A program made the translations under genes and the position numbers. A stretch of DNA of 64,000 nt. Origin: Phyto melanocephala. Its lineage: Eukaryota > Arthropoda > Insecta > Diptera > Rhinophoridae. The notes below the pieces were generated by a model. That model did no database searches. It was not told the origin of the DNA and was given only the letters and a program-made list of their open reading frames with translations. The stretch covers positions 79,673,797 to 79,737,796 of the forward strand of contig OW799233.1 in NCBI GenBank assembly GCA_941918925.1. Direction: 5' to 3'. Positions 1 to 11,718 of the stretch are shown piece after piece. Each line of letters begins with the position of its first letter. Position 1 is the stretch's first letter.

Positions 1-2039
1 GTAGTTAGACCTCGGATCAAAAAACACTAATTTTAAGAATCTATGTTTACAAACATAAAAATACAAAGAGTTCAATAAATATGCGAAAAGGCTTTTTTTG
101 AGTCTTGAATATCATTTTAATACTCAACTTGAATCAATAATCCCTTATTTTACAATTATAACTTTATAAACGTAGAAAATACCCATTAAAAGTCCCATTA
201 AAATTCAGAAAAGTACCTTCTTGGTCGCCCATAACATTTTCAGTCTCACCTTGTATCAATAGTCACTAATTTCAAAACTCCAGCTTCGCAAGCGATGGAA
301 ATACCAAAAGTACCAAAAAATTTAGAAAAGTACCTTTTTTGTCACCCATAACATTTTAGTCTCACTTAGAATCAATATTCCTTGATTGTAGAATCCTATC
401 TTCATAAACGTAAAATATACAAAAAGTACCATAAAATATCAAAAAAGTACCTTTTTGGTCGCCCATAACATTTTTAGTCTCACCTGGAATCAAATGTCCT
501 TGATTGTACAATCATACTTTCATTAACGTAGAAAATTAAAAAGTACCATAAACATTCAAAAAAGTACCTTTGTGATCGACTATAACATTTTCAGTCTCAC
601 CTTGTATCAATAGCCACTAATTTCAAAACTCCAGCATCGCAAACGTTGGAAATACCAAAAGTACCAAAAAAATTTAAAAAGTACCTTTTTTGTCCCCCAT
701 AACATTTTCAGTCTCACCTTGAATCAATAGTCACTAATATCAAAACTTCAGCTTCGCAAACGTAGAAAATACAAAAAGTACCATAAAAATTAAAAAAAAG
801 TACCTTTTTTGTTGCACCATCCTATCTTCATAAACGTAGAAAATTCAAAAAGTCCCATTAAAATTCAGAAAAGTACCTTCTTGGTCGCCCATAACATTTT
901 CAGTCTCACGTTGTATCTATAGTCACTAATTTCAAAAATCTAGCTTCGCAAACGTTGGATATACCAAAAGTTCCAAGAAATTTTAAAAAGTACCCTTTTT
1001 GTAACCCATAACATTTCAGTCTTACCTAGAATCAATAGTCCTTGATTGTACAAAAAGTACCTTTTCAGTCGCCCATAACATTTTTAGTCTCAACTGGAAT
1101 CAATAGTTGTTTATTTTACAATACTACCTTTATAATCGTAGAAAATACAAAAAGTACCATAGGAATGCGAAAAAGTACATTTTTGGTTCAAGTTCCAAAT
1201 TTCAAGTTTAAAATGTTCAAATATCTTTGTAACAAAATATATTAATAGACATGATTTAAAGTCAGTAAATCTACACTTTTTTGCATAAAAGTAATTATGT
1301 TCTAAAATATACCAAGCTCTCCCTGATTTTTCCTCTTTCTACCCTCTTATGAATGTGTTTAAATTTTTATTAAAATACATAATGTTTTATGTCTGTTGAA
1401 ATCCCAATTAACAATTTTGTGAAAATTGGCCGTCCATTAGGAAATACATACATTTTCCGGAATTTTCCCCGTTTTGGTACCTTTTTTGTCCCCAAAGCCT
1501 AAATAATTGTCCATATTCTATTAGGATAATTATTATCAAATTCTGTCCCATTAAATAATATAAGTAAAGTTTCTTTAAAAAAAATTACAAAAAAAGGGAA
1601 AATTTTTACCCCTTATACATAAGAATTTGAAAAAAGTGCCGAATTCCTATTAATATTTTTTCACGGATTAGTTAAAACAGTTTAAATTTTTTTTTAGCTT
1701 CATGTTTTTGGAAGTTACGCAGGGTACCAAAAAAGTACCAATTTATAGTTTTTACCCGTTTTTCGCCCTTTGGGGTTGACACCTGTCAGCTTATTTTTTG
1801 TGCAAATTACAATACTTTTTCAATTTAATTTGTATCATTTTTAGTTTGGCAGATAAAAGATTACCGATTTTACCCGTTTTTATCCCCTTAAAGTACGAAT
1901 TTCCGAAAATCCCTTCTTAGTGGAGCTATACATTGAAAGAGGAACCGATTGTCAAAATTTCATGTCTCCAGCTCTTTGCTTTTGGGCTGTGCGATGATTA
2001 ATCAGTCAGTCAGTCACGTTACTGTTTTATATATATAGA
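1..2039 (-). mobile_element. Helitron (non-autonomous), 5' end at 2039
   Basis: Read on the minus strand, the element begins at 2039 with TCTATATATATAAAACAG placed directly after an A, as expected for a Helitron inserted between A and T. It runs leftward through a GACTGACTGACTG stretch and a conserved non-coding leader into the tandem array at 190-1190. The 3' CTAG end is not visible and probably lies beyond the left edge. No coding capacity is seen. The family assignment rests on the 5' terminus and its likeness to the other Helitron starts at 2287, 7407 and 47822. Confidence 0.7.
190..1190. repeat. ~117-bp tandem array inside the Helitron
   Basis: A unit containing the phrase GCCCATAACATTTTCAGTC, an AATCAATAG block and a run of AAAAAGTACC recurs near 229, 345, 463, 580, 697, 889, 1006 and 1071. 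Most spacings are about 117 bp, with one longer and one shorter step. Units differ by many substitutions, so the array is old. Such internal satellites are common in non-autonomous Helitrons. Confidence 0.8.
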
Positions 2040-2286
2040 TCACAGAATACGATAGTAATAGTCTGTGATATACATGCATAGGTAGATTAAACATAAAAAC
2101 AATTGAGCATAAGCTCGGAACACCCAGACAATGCAATGCGTTGGTCACTTTTGTTTAGTAAGGTGAAACTAATTTCTACTGAGGCCTTGAAACAAATCAA
2201 TTTGGATCTTTGACAATGAAAATTTTTGCTACCAAAGATTCTGCGCCCGGCCATAAGTGAATATAAATTTACTGTTTTTATCTTCT

Positions 2287-3120
2287 TCTATATATAAAAC
2301 AGGATGTATGTAACGTATGGACTCCAAAACGGCTGGACCGATTTTGATGAAATTTTCAGGAAATCTTCAAAATACCTTGGCGGGTGACACTGTGAAGTCT
2401 GATTTTTCATTTCTAGTCTGCAGGCGGAGGGGCGTGGCAAAATCCAATTTTCATATTGCACCACCAATGACATAACATATATTTATTCTGTTGCCGTTGT
2501 CATGTTTTTCAAAACGAGATATAAACCTCTTAAATCGGTTTAGTAGTTCCGAAGATATTTACAAAAAACCTATGAAATGTTGCATTCAAAAATCCGAATT
2601 TTCGGTTTATTTACAAAAAATATTTACAACTCAATGAGCAAATTCAATTGAAACTGCCCGGCAAATTAATCAAATACAAATCGATCAACACAGTAACGGA
2701 TCTGATTTTTTTAAATCATTGCAACAACCCGGAATGCCACCGCATGTACCAACATTAAAGGTTGGCTCACCGGTAATTCTAATTCGCAACTGAAACGCAC
2801 CAAAGTTATGCAACGGAACCAGATTGACCATCAAAAACTGTTCACCAAATTTAATCGAGGCAACAATCATCGGTGGCCGATTCAAAGGCGCAGACGTACT
2901 TATTCCACGAATTCCGATAATTTCCAACGATTTACCATTCCAATTTAAGTGGCTCCAATTCCCTTTGCGTCTTGCCTTTGCTATTACCATCAACAAAGCG
3001 CAAAGCCAATCATTGACTATTGCTGGCTTAATTTTGGAAAATTCATGTTTTTCACACGGCCAGTAATAAATTCTCTCAGAAGTTATATAAATGAACAATA
3101 TCAGTTATAGTTTTCTATTA
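2287..3120 (+). mobile_element. Helitron fragment with helicase remnant
   Basis: The left end TCTATATATAAAACAGGATG matches the Helitron-type 5' terminus, followed by a leader with GACTCCAAAACGGCTGGACC. From 2640 the sequence encodes the C-terminal part of a Helitron helicase. No CTAG terminus was found, so the right limit is approximate. The leader-to-helicase junction without the Rep domain implies a large internal deletion or a chimera of two copies. Confidence 0.6.
2640..3066 (+). pseudogene. Helitron Rep/helicase protein, C-terminal fragment
   Basis: The + strand frame reads through PGMPPHVPTLKVGSPVILIR, an in-frame TGA at 2791-2793, then NAPKLCNGTR, LIEATIIGGRFKG, VLIPRIP, LPFQFKWLQFPLRLAFA, TINKAQSQSL and CFSHGQ, ending at a stop after 3063. 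This is the diagnostic last helicase block (PIF1-like, motif VI region) of Helitron RepHel proteins, in which the family usually continues as LYVACSRV. The Rep nuclease and the Walker A/B motifs are absent. Only about 140 of an expected >1,300 residues remain, so it is dead. The opposite-strand ORF over 2685-3098 is a shadow. Confidence 0.85.
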
Positions 3121-4136
3121 AGTGTATGTATGTCAAAAAAAAAAATTTGTTTAGACAGAGAATAACTAGAGTATTTATTTTATAAGAAAAGTAAAAAAAA
3201 AACTAATTACAGTGACTAATTTAAATATTATTAAACAATTTTAGATATTTTAGCGTAAATTACACGATTAAGTTCAATACAAACCAACAATTTGTTTAAG
3301 AATTTAGAATTTAAAAAAAAATATTATTTTAGAAAATTTAATTATTAATCTTTACAAAAAAAAAGTTGTAATAACTTAAAGAATGAACTAACGATTTTAA
3401 ATTAAACCGCTAAATATATTATTAAATCCCAATCCGTTCTAATTATTCTCTTTCCTTTGTTAAAACAACGACCAAAATTTAGCTTATTTAAGCTAAAGCT
3501 TGACAATATACCTCAATAAATTTTGTTCATTTACGTTAGATTTGAATGATGTTTGGCCACCTCAATATAAGTAGGATTAAATTGAGGGGTTTCCTTACCA
3601 GAAATACCCGATGTAAATTTGAATAAAGTTTATACGTTGACTAGAAATAACACGATACCCGCTTACTTGTAACTGATTTATCAGTAGCAGAATCTTGCAT
3701 TGCTTATTCAAGGATTAATCCTAAGCACATTTACGGTTCGCACTACAATCAGGCCTTGCCACTAAACAAGAAAGTATATAATTTAACCACTAAATATCAC
3801 AATTTAAACGTCAATTTTCTTACCAAAGTTGCTTAAATATTCTCCGCAGCAAATAATAATTCTAGTATTTTAGAATTATGTATATAGAATCACTTTTCCT
3901 TTTCGGTATAAAAAAAACCCTTTATTTGAAAATCTTTTTTTATATTCAGCTCTATGAAAATTTATTTTGAAAATGTTCAAAAATTTTCTAACAATTTTCA
4001 AAAGTAAAAATGAAGGCTAAATCAAAAATAAAAAAAAATTAAAATTGGTTTATAAAACCTACAGTAAAATTTTAATTACAGTGGAATGCAAATCTATGTA
4101 ACCTTAGTGGGGCTTAAAATTTATCACCGTCACAAA
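3067..4136. other. AT-rich spacer, nothing recognised
   Basis: About 1.1 kb of AT-rich sequence with poly-A and poly-T runs. I see no reading frame of interest, no inverted repeats and no similarity to the other repeats in the window. Confidence 0.5.
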
Positions 4137-4600
4137 CTAAGTCATTAATTTGTCGATCAGACCAATTGTAGCAATTGTAGATTTTGTAGCAATAGTAAAA
4201 GGAAATTTTAACACGCAAAGTTTATCGTCAGGTTCCAAGTCGCTTATTTGTTTCATAAAATCTATGGCAGTTGTCAAAACGCCTTCACTTAAATGTACTT
4301 TGCCGCACCAACGTTGTAATGTAGAAACATGAGGTAATGGAAACCCTTTTTTGTAAAGATGGTTATACGCCCTAGGGCCAGCAGCATGCAAACATATAGC
4401 GTTTGATATGACAGGCCATTTCCAATTTACGAGGCCAAAGGGCACATCATTTTTCTAATCTGTCCCTCTGTAAAGATGGAACGCATCGCATTAAGAGCAA
4501 GGTTAGATTTATCCAGGCTGGTTTTGTGTTCTCTGAATTGAGGTTCCAAACGTTTTAGTTTGTTAAAAAAAAAAAAATACTACGGTCCAACGAATAGTCT
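4137..4600 (-). pseudogene. P-superfamily transposase fragment
   Basis: From 4600 downward the minus strand reads a leucine-rich coiled segment (NLALNAMRSIFTEGQI), then after a frameshift near 4445 the block ISNAICLHAAGPRAYNHLYK and FPLPHVSTLQRWC. This matches the better preserved P-type gene at 49138-49845 residue for residue over most of its length, and the block is typical of P-element/THAP9 transposases just before the first catalytic aspartate. The frame is lost where FDEMK should follow. Flanking sequence to about 4850 still resembles the second exon region of the 52.1-kb copy. No inverted repeats are seen nearby, so this is an old relic. Confidence 0.75.
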
Positions 4601-5110
4601 AGAGCTACGGGCCTAAAATAATACAATTCTTAATTAAAGCACAACACCTTTTGTTAAAAAATATATCCAAAACTATCTTTGCATGTACTATGTATTTACA
4701 TATGTGGAGGCAAAAATTAATTTTTAATAGTATAAAATAAAGCAATAAATTTACTCTGTTTGTGTTTCTTTTTTTACAAGACTGGCTTTCGTTAACTGCA
4801 ACCGACGCACAGAGGAGTATTTGGCCTGAAAAGCTGGCCAAAAAGGCAAAACTGAACTTTAATAAATCTTAAGAACTAAGTACGCAGCTCGACAGACTAC
4901 AATATTTTACATTATATTGTAAATTTTTAAGACTTTTAGTTGTGATTTATAGCTCTGAGACCTTGCTTAAGTCAGGAAAGTGAAGAAAATAATATGAGGT
5001 TGAATTTTTTTTGGCTTTCTGGATGTTTATATGATATTTTTTGCAGCTAAACGAATAAAGGTTTAACAATGATTTTTTTTTCGCTGAAAGATTTGATCAA
5101 AAGTTATTTA

Positions 5111-5867
5111 AACAAGTAAGAGCGCTATATTCGGCCGTGCCGAATCTTATATACCCTTCACAACGTGTAGTCATGCAATAACAGTAGTTTGTATCACCAT
5201 TCATCTCATACGAAATACGTACATTCATATAAAAAACATACATATATAAAAACATCCCATTGTAAAATTAAAAATTAACGTATGTATGTTAAAAAAAAAA
5301 TATAAAAAAAATTAAAAAAAAATGTAAAAAAAAGTTAAAAAAATAATTAAAATATAAATAATAAACATAAAACAAAAAAAAAATAAAAAAAAATTAAAAC
5401 AAAAATAATAAAAATATAAATAATATATTAAATAAAAAAAATTAAAAAAAAATATAAGCAAATAAAAAAAATTTTTTGGGCTCAGCTGGGATTCGATCCC
5501 ACGTTTACTTTAACCAATATACAAGTTTGTATGTATGTATGTTGTTGTTGTAATGTTGTTTTTGTGAAAAAAAATCGAGGTGGTCGTGGGTTTCTGCTCA
5601 TATCTCAGTTGTTTATGAACCGCTGTTTCTGATTTTCAATACCGATCTACTCCCAAATATTTCTGATATTTTAATACCTCACCCGGGTTCAAGCGATTTC
5701 GGGGGGCTTCAAAAAGTTGATTTCAACATACACACGGACAGACTGACAGGGCTTAATCAACTTCCCTATTCATAAGCTTTCAGAAAATATATACTTTATG
5801 GGGTCGGAAATGAAAATTGTAGAAATTTCACACGGAATGACAAACCTATATATACCCTTTTTTTTTT
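5111..5867 (-). mobile_element. DINE-1/Helentron-like repeat, type 1
   Basis: On the + strand it starts with AACAAGTAAGAGCGC next to the stem-loop ATTCGGC-CGT-GCCGAAT (the 3' end of the element), continues through TATACCCTTCACAACGTG, an A-rich centre and the TGGCTCAGCTGG module, and ends at TATATACCC (5' side). The terminal TTTTTCACTGTGTG segment is missing, so the 5' tip is truncated. The TTATACCC start, stem-loop end and GTCY-type microsatellite resemble the DINE-1/mini-me group of non-autonomous Helentrons. No coding capacity. Confidence 0.7.
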
Positions 5868-6080
5868 AAAAAAAAAGAAAATATGTTGAATATTCATGTT
5901 GAAACAATTCGTTCAAAAGCTAAAAAAAAATATACACTTTTTTTGCAAAAAAAAGAAAAAGAAGAGTTTTTTAAAAGCGAGGTTAGCATCTCTACGAATT
6001 ATGTTTGATACCACAATAAAATTTGGAATCTTTTATTTTAGAAACAAAAAAAAAATGTTTTTTTGCTCATCAGGCACTTT

Positions 6081-7202
6081 TTATACCCGCCACAAAAAGA
6101 AATGGTGGGGGTATATTCATTTAGTCATTCCGTTTGTAACACACCGAAATATTCATTTTAAACCCCATAAAGTTTATTTATTCTGAATCGGGGTTTGATT
6201 TTCGATCCAGCTATGTCCGTCCGTCTGTTGAAAGCACGATAGAGGTCGGACGGAAAAAGCTAAAGGGCTAAAATTTAGCAAGAATCTTTCTTATAGAAGA
6301 GTTTTGTATTGTATTGAAAATGGGCTAAATCGGATTATTAGGAAGAGAGTTATAGCGCGTAATGCAAGAGTAGATCGAAAAAACCGTGTCCTTCGCACAT
6401 TGAATAAAATGCAATTGTGTCCAAATTTAAGTGACACGCCCACGTTAACGCCTACCTCACATATAACGGTTTATCTTAAATTCATCTAATTTCTCTGTTG
6501 ACAAAGTTTTTGGAAAAATAAAGGACTACATATATTGAAATATCTCAGTTGTATTTATTAACAGAAACTTTATTGACACGCCTAATTTAACGCCCACTTT
6601 CATTGAAAGATTAAACTTACGAAAACATTTTACTAGCATATCGAAGTTATAAAGGGTGGTTAAATTTTAAGAGCTGATGTTCATTTTAAATAAAACACAA
6701 ATTATTTAGGAAACTGTTATCATTTCTTTTTATATAATATTTGTATGGTTCAATTATGTATGGAACAAAATATCGGCCAATTGACAGACAATTTTTTTTA
6801 TAATTCTCCCGATTGTGGACGAACTATTATGTTGACCAAAAGAATCACGAAGTGCACAAAATGCATTTTGATTTGAACGCCCATTTTAATAAAAAAAACC
6901 TGAATAACTATAATGCGTTGCTCATTTGCGTATCTTTCCACTGTTCAAATTAAGTTAGTCTGAGATTGAGAAATGTCAAATGAAATGCAAAAAAAAATCT
7001 TGTTGTTTAAGTGTGGTTCACCTTCAACATGAGCTTTAAAATTTAACCACCCTCTACAAAGAAAGTGATACATACATATTTATTATAAATAGATTATTCC
7101 AAAGCGATTAACAAAATAATAAATATTGTGCTTTAAATGTAGAAAAAATTGGTGGTGGGTATAAAAGATTCGGCATAGCCGAATATAGTGCTCTTACTTG
7201 TT
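6081..7202 (+). mobile_element. DINE-1/Helentron-like repeat, type 2
   Basis: Begins TTATACCCGCCAC and ends GGGTATAAAAGATTCGGCAT followed by the GCCGAAT half of the stem-loop and CTCTTACTTGTT. The body carries the phrases CACGCCCAC and AACGCCCAC that also mark classical DINE-1, plus a short GTCCGTCCGTCTG run. It shares its 3' end with the type 1 repeats but has a different body. A MITE at 6652-7054 is nested in it. The ORFs at 5896-6489 that cross it are not genes. Confidence 0.75.
6652..7054. mobile_element. Tc1/mariner-type MITE nested in DINE-1-like repeat
   Basis: The ends AAGGGTGGTTAAATTTTAAG and its near-complement GCTTTAAAATTTAACCACCC are flanked by TA on both sides (6650-6651 and 7055-7056). 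A copy of the host repeat without the insertion exists at 58814-58815, which proves the boundaries and the TA target. A longer 604-bp relative sits at 51288-51891. No transposase is encoded. Confidence 0.85.
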
Positions 7203-7406
7203 CTTATACATTTATATCGTCAAAAACTTTTATGTATTTTGAATTATTAATTTCAACTGTTATTCACATCACTTTTAACACTTCACAATGTTAATATCTG
7301 CCTATAATTATAAATTTTAAAAATTCTTTATTATCGATAATAGTTATAAGGGAATGCTCCACCCATCCCCATGAAAGATATATTTATATACTTGCTCTAC
7401 GAAACA

Positions 7407-7834
7407 TCTATATATATAAAAGTTAAACTCTGTGTGTGTGTGTTAGCTATAGACTCCGAAACCGTATAGCCGATCGGACTCAAACTTTGGTGGTGTGTGT
7501 GTATTAGCTATAGACTCCGAAACCGTATAGCCGTTCGGACTCAAACTTTGGTGGTAAAAAGTGAGCGGGGTTACGCACATAAAAAATTAGTTATCATTTT
7601 TAGCTACTTGCACTGGACCGATTTTTCTGAAACTTTGCGCAAATATTGAACTCTTATGATTATACAATTTCGTGATAAGAAAAGTGGGCACGGTAACGCC
7701 CATAAAAAAAGGTTATAAATTTGAGGTACTTGCACTGGACCGATTTTTCTAAAAAAAATATTGAGCTGTCATGACTATACAATTTCGTGATTATAAAAGT
7801 GGGCAGTGTCACGCCAGTAAAAAAATATGGCTAG
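7407..7834 (+). mobile_element. Degraded Helitron, same family as 47822-48685
   Basis: Starts TCTATATATATAAAAGTTAA after an A, contains the GTGTGTTAGCTATAGACTCC leader duplicated in tandem (7436 and 7498), two decayed ~120-bp units with GACCGATTTTTCT and GTGGGC, and ends CTAG before a T. The usual GC-rich hairpin before CTAG is deleted. Confidence 0.75.
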
Positions 7835-8796
7835 TATAATAAAAAAATAAATATACGTACATACCTAAAAGGAATAATTATTAAAAGCATTAATCACAAA
7901 AATAATTTTACTACAAATAAAAACAGGCACATAAAAAATACATGGGCACCCAGGTATCAGGCCATCCAATCAACGCATAAAAGCATGCGCTGGAAAATAC
8001 TTATAAAGGGTTATTGCACACAATTTTTATCAAAACTGTTTTGTAACTTCGAGAGTCAACATGGAACAAGTTAGCACAAGATTAAAGCTATTCCAAATTC
8101 AGCAGAAGCGATACAAATTGAAATGTCTTGAATAGGTTATAAGCTGCAGTATGCAAAAGTTGCAGTACGGATTAATAAAAAAACCTTTTTTTATCAGAAA
8201 CCATCACACTTCTTCTTCCTGACACCGATGATGCAGCTAATGAGGATATACATACGACATAATAATTATTAAGGAATTTTTATTAGTTTAACTTTTCCTT
8301 ATATTAAGTATTAAATAATATAAAATAAATATAATAAAGACTTTTTTATAAAAAAAATACTGTTTTATAAAAGTCTTAAAATTTAAAAAAAAAAATTTTT
8401 TTTGAATTAGACCGTAAATCATATATGTATATTCATGTACATACAGTCTGTCAAGAATGAATTTAAGGGCCGTATTCATAAAAAATATTTTAGGTTTATT
8501 GAAGGTTTATTTGACAAATTTCTCTACAACTTTTTGGTTCTTTAATTTTTTTATTGCATTTTGAAAGCAAACAATTTTACGAATTTTGCAGGAAAATTTT
8601 TTTTTCGTCATTAAATATTCAATAACTCCGAAATAGTAATAGATAGAAAAGAAATGTGTTGGATTAGTTTAAGCAGAATTTTTCGGTGCATGTTCTGACC
8701 CTTCTGCTATTAAAATCGGAGAACCCGTTTTCTAGTTATGACAAAATATATTAGGCAACCCAACGATTTAGGGGGTGAAATATGCCACGCCTTTAA
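7835..8796. other. Unassigned spacer
   Basis: No gene recognised. Near 8466 the phrase GGGCCGTATTCATAAAAAAT followed by ATTTTAGGTTTATT also occurs at 21282, suggesting two fragments of one uncharacterised repeat. A short frame beginning MEQVSTRLKLFQIQQKR at 8061 stops after 24 residues and is not called. The ORF at 8288-8479 is AT-rich noise. Confidence 0.4.
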
Positions 8797-11101
8797 CCCT
8801 ATAAAGATAACGTTAATTTTTTGTACGTTAAAGATAACGATACGTCTGAAAGACGTATGATTTCTAACATCCTTTTAAGGACTTAAAAAAATTAAAAATT
8901 GATATATGTATTATTGAGATCAGTTATTTATTAAGTTTTTTCTTTGATAAAATAATCATTTGATAAGTAAAAATAATAATAAAAAGAAATAATGAAAAAT
9001 TCAATAGAGATCACAAATAAACATAAAATAAGCAGTCTTTTTCAAAGGACTTAAAAATATGTATAAAAAAATATCTTTGTTTTAAATTCATTTAAATATC
9101 TTTATAAAAAACTAATTTTTTCAATAACAAAAACCTTATTATTGTATTATTATATGCAACTGTTGCAGAATAGATTTTTATGTTCTCCACATACGGGTGT
9201 TTGACATTTGACACATAACATTTTTGACATTCGCCGTATTACCAATTAAATTTTTAATGCTGTCACGCAAAGATTTTGACAAAGTGGGAGTTTGAAGCCT
9301 TATTTGCATCCTAGGTGCTGTTAGGGATGAGGAAAGTTTCTTCATATATTCTCTACGACTTAAAGGCTTTTGATTAGCAGAAATTGTGTTTTGAGAATAA
9401 ATTAATAAAATATTGCCATTGGCCATCTGCAGGTTTTTCTTGAACATGACATCAGGGAGCACATTTGGTCAAATGTATCGACTCCGCCTTTTGTTTGATT
9501 GTAGTATAAAATTATATCTGGCTTTCCCGTTTTTTCATCAATAGTACCATTTTCATTACAGGGAGTAAGCAAATATACTATTTTAGATGGCTTAGGTTTA
9601 TACGATAACAGTGTTAAAGGACCATCGTAACAAAAAGTGGTAGTTCCAATTTGACGTGCTCGCGAATTTTTTATTTCCTCTGGGATTTCCCGTTTGTTGG
9701 ATCTTATTGTTCCCACCAGCGTCAAGCTGTATGGCTGCTTAAGCAAACTTTTTGCTAAGGGCACAGATGTAAACCAATTATCGCAAGTAATATTTCGACC
9801 AGTTCCATGTATTGGTCGCGATAGTTCTTTAACATAATACTCTCTCAATGGAATACCAGAAGTGTTTGTACTTCTATCCAGATATGGTATAGCATTAAGC
9901 ATATATTTTGTTGTACTATCGCATATCATTGGTATTTTGATTCCGTATTTATTCGGCTTGTTAGGGATATACATTTTGAATGGACAGCGGCCACGGAATC
10001 CTAACAGCTGTTCGTCAATAGTAGTATGCGATCCTGGAACGTAATTTGCCTGACATTGTGTAATAAAAAGATTCCATATTTTCCTTATTGGAACAAATGC
10101 ATCATTGGGCCGAAGGGCAGGTCGCAAAGCTTTGTCATCCATTCTTATGTGTCGAATAAGAAAGTCAAATCACTCACGGCTCATGGTGGCTGTATATCGC
10201 GTTCCACAGTAAGAACTATTAAATAGCTCGTCCGTAGTTAAGTGATTATCCGCCAGAGCCGCGGTTAAAGTGAGTATTCCAATTAATGCACGAATTTCAT
10301 GTGAGATTGTTTCTTTGAATGTTGCAGTCGTCTGATCATTTCGGCGATTAATAGAGATTTCAACATTTGTCCACTGCACAATTTCCGAAATTATTTCTTC
10401 AGTGAAAACCATATCAAAACATAAGACTGGATCGTACAGTGATTTACACATTCGACTGGGTCCTCTTACTGTTCGAACTATATTTGTTATTGAAGTCCTA
10501 CCAGTATTTTGACCGTTAGAAGTAGTCCAACAGTACCTACTTTTACTTCTCAATGTAGCTTGAGGAAACTGTATTATCCGTTCAAAAGTCTTATTGACCT
10601 CGTTTGTTTCTATTATTTGGCCAGCCGACGCAGTAGCTTGAATGGGTTGTAAGTTTTCATTATCCTGACCAATTTGTATCATTTCGTCTTCTAAATCGCT
10701 TTGATCATCATCATCTAGTATTTCATTTTCTGCTTCGCTTACAGTTTCAGATGAAACTGAGTCATCTAAAACACTCTGCAACAAAGCACCAATTTCTTCA
10801 TCACACAAACCACGCTTATGTGCCATTATTACAAAAAAATCTTTTAAATAAAAATTTTTTAAATTACCTCTAAAGTCTAAGAAAAAATTACATAAAAGAT
10901 AACGATACGTCTCTGAGACGTATGGTTTGTTATTTCTGCGAAATAAGATAAACTTACCGCACGAAAACAACCATCACTAGCTAGCTACTGACAACGACTG
11001 AGAATACTGAGCATAAAAACGTTCTCTCAAAACAAACGACTGAGATAGAGTACAAAATTGAAAAGGCGTACGTCTGTGAGACGTACCTTATCTATCTAGG
11101 G
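8797..11101 (-). mobile_element. piggyBac element, TTAA-flanked, near full length
   Basis: The element is bounded by TTAA at 8793-8796 and 11102-11105. Its ends CCCTATAAAGATAACG and, inverted, CCCTAGATAGATAAGG form imperfect ~16-bp terminal repeats of piggyBac type. Subterminal 17-bp palindromes of the form TACGTCT-nnn-AGACGTA lie at 8841-8857, 10906-10922 and 11069-11085. At 2,305 bp the length is close to a complete piggyBac, and a single transposase gene fills the interior on the minus strand. Confidence 0.92.
9150..10826 (-). pseudogene. piggyBac transposase, inactivated
   Basis: Start ATG at 10826 (MAHKRGLCDEEIG), followed by an acidic N-terminal region and the DDE_Tnp_1_7 catalytic domain. 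The three catalytic aspartates appear in TTIDEQLLGFRG, NITCDNWFTSVP and KGGVDTFDQM. Inactivating changes are few: an in-frame TGA at 10170-10172 (SRE-stop-FDF, a likely CGA to TGA change), a frameshift near 9440, and another near 9215 just before the cysteine-rich tail, where a different frame reads CVKCQTPVCGEH. About 559 codons in total, slightly shorter than canonical piggyBac. This is a relatively young corpse. The 10026-10226 and 9862-10044 + strand ORFs are shadows. Confidence 0.92.
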
Positions 11102-11718
11102 TTAAAAGAAAATCCTTACGTACTAAAGAAAAACGGAAAACAGATTTGAATTATGGGCATCAAAATCCATATAGTCCACATACTTTTATTTCTAGGGTAG
11201 GCAAAATTTTTTTTTGTTGTGCAGTGTACTTTTATTGCGCAGTGAAATTTTTTCAAAATCTGCCACTTGATTTTTTTTATCATACTACACTTAAAACTAT
11301 TAAAAAACTAAGACTTTTAATTCAAAAAACATGTTTAATAATTTTGCTTAGCTTTTAGGATTATGTTCAATGTCAGGGAAATCTGACGAACTACATGGTT
11401 ACAGAGATCAGTTTTGATAGGACATCTCCGCTGTTAAACTGACAACTTGAACAGACGTGTTTTTCTTGTGTTCTGTATTTATATTACAATAAAAAATAAT
11501 AATTAAATACTTATACTTAAAATACTGTATGTACATATTTTATAACGCTAAAATAAAATAATAAACAATCTGCGTACATTTTTTACAACGCTAAAATAAA
11601 AAAAAAAAATAACTAACAATCTTTGTATATACAAATAAACGAATCTGTTGCTTTAACAATAACAATAATATAAACAAACATTAAAAAATATATTACAAAG
11701 TAATTATCATTGGAAAAC

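Noticed and set aside
5896..6489. ORFs at 5896-6186 and 6304-6489
   Set aside because: They cross the boundary and body of a type 2 DINE-1-like repeat and have no homologous frame in other copies.
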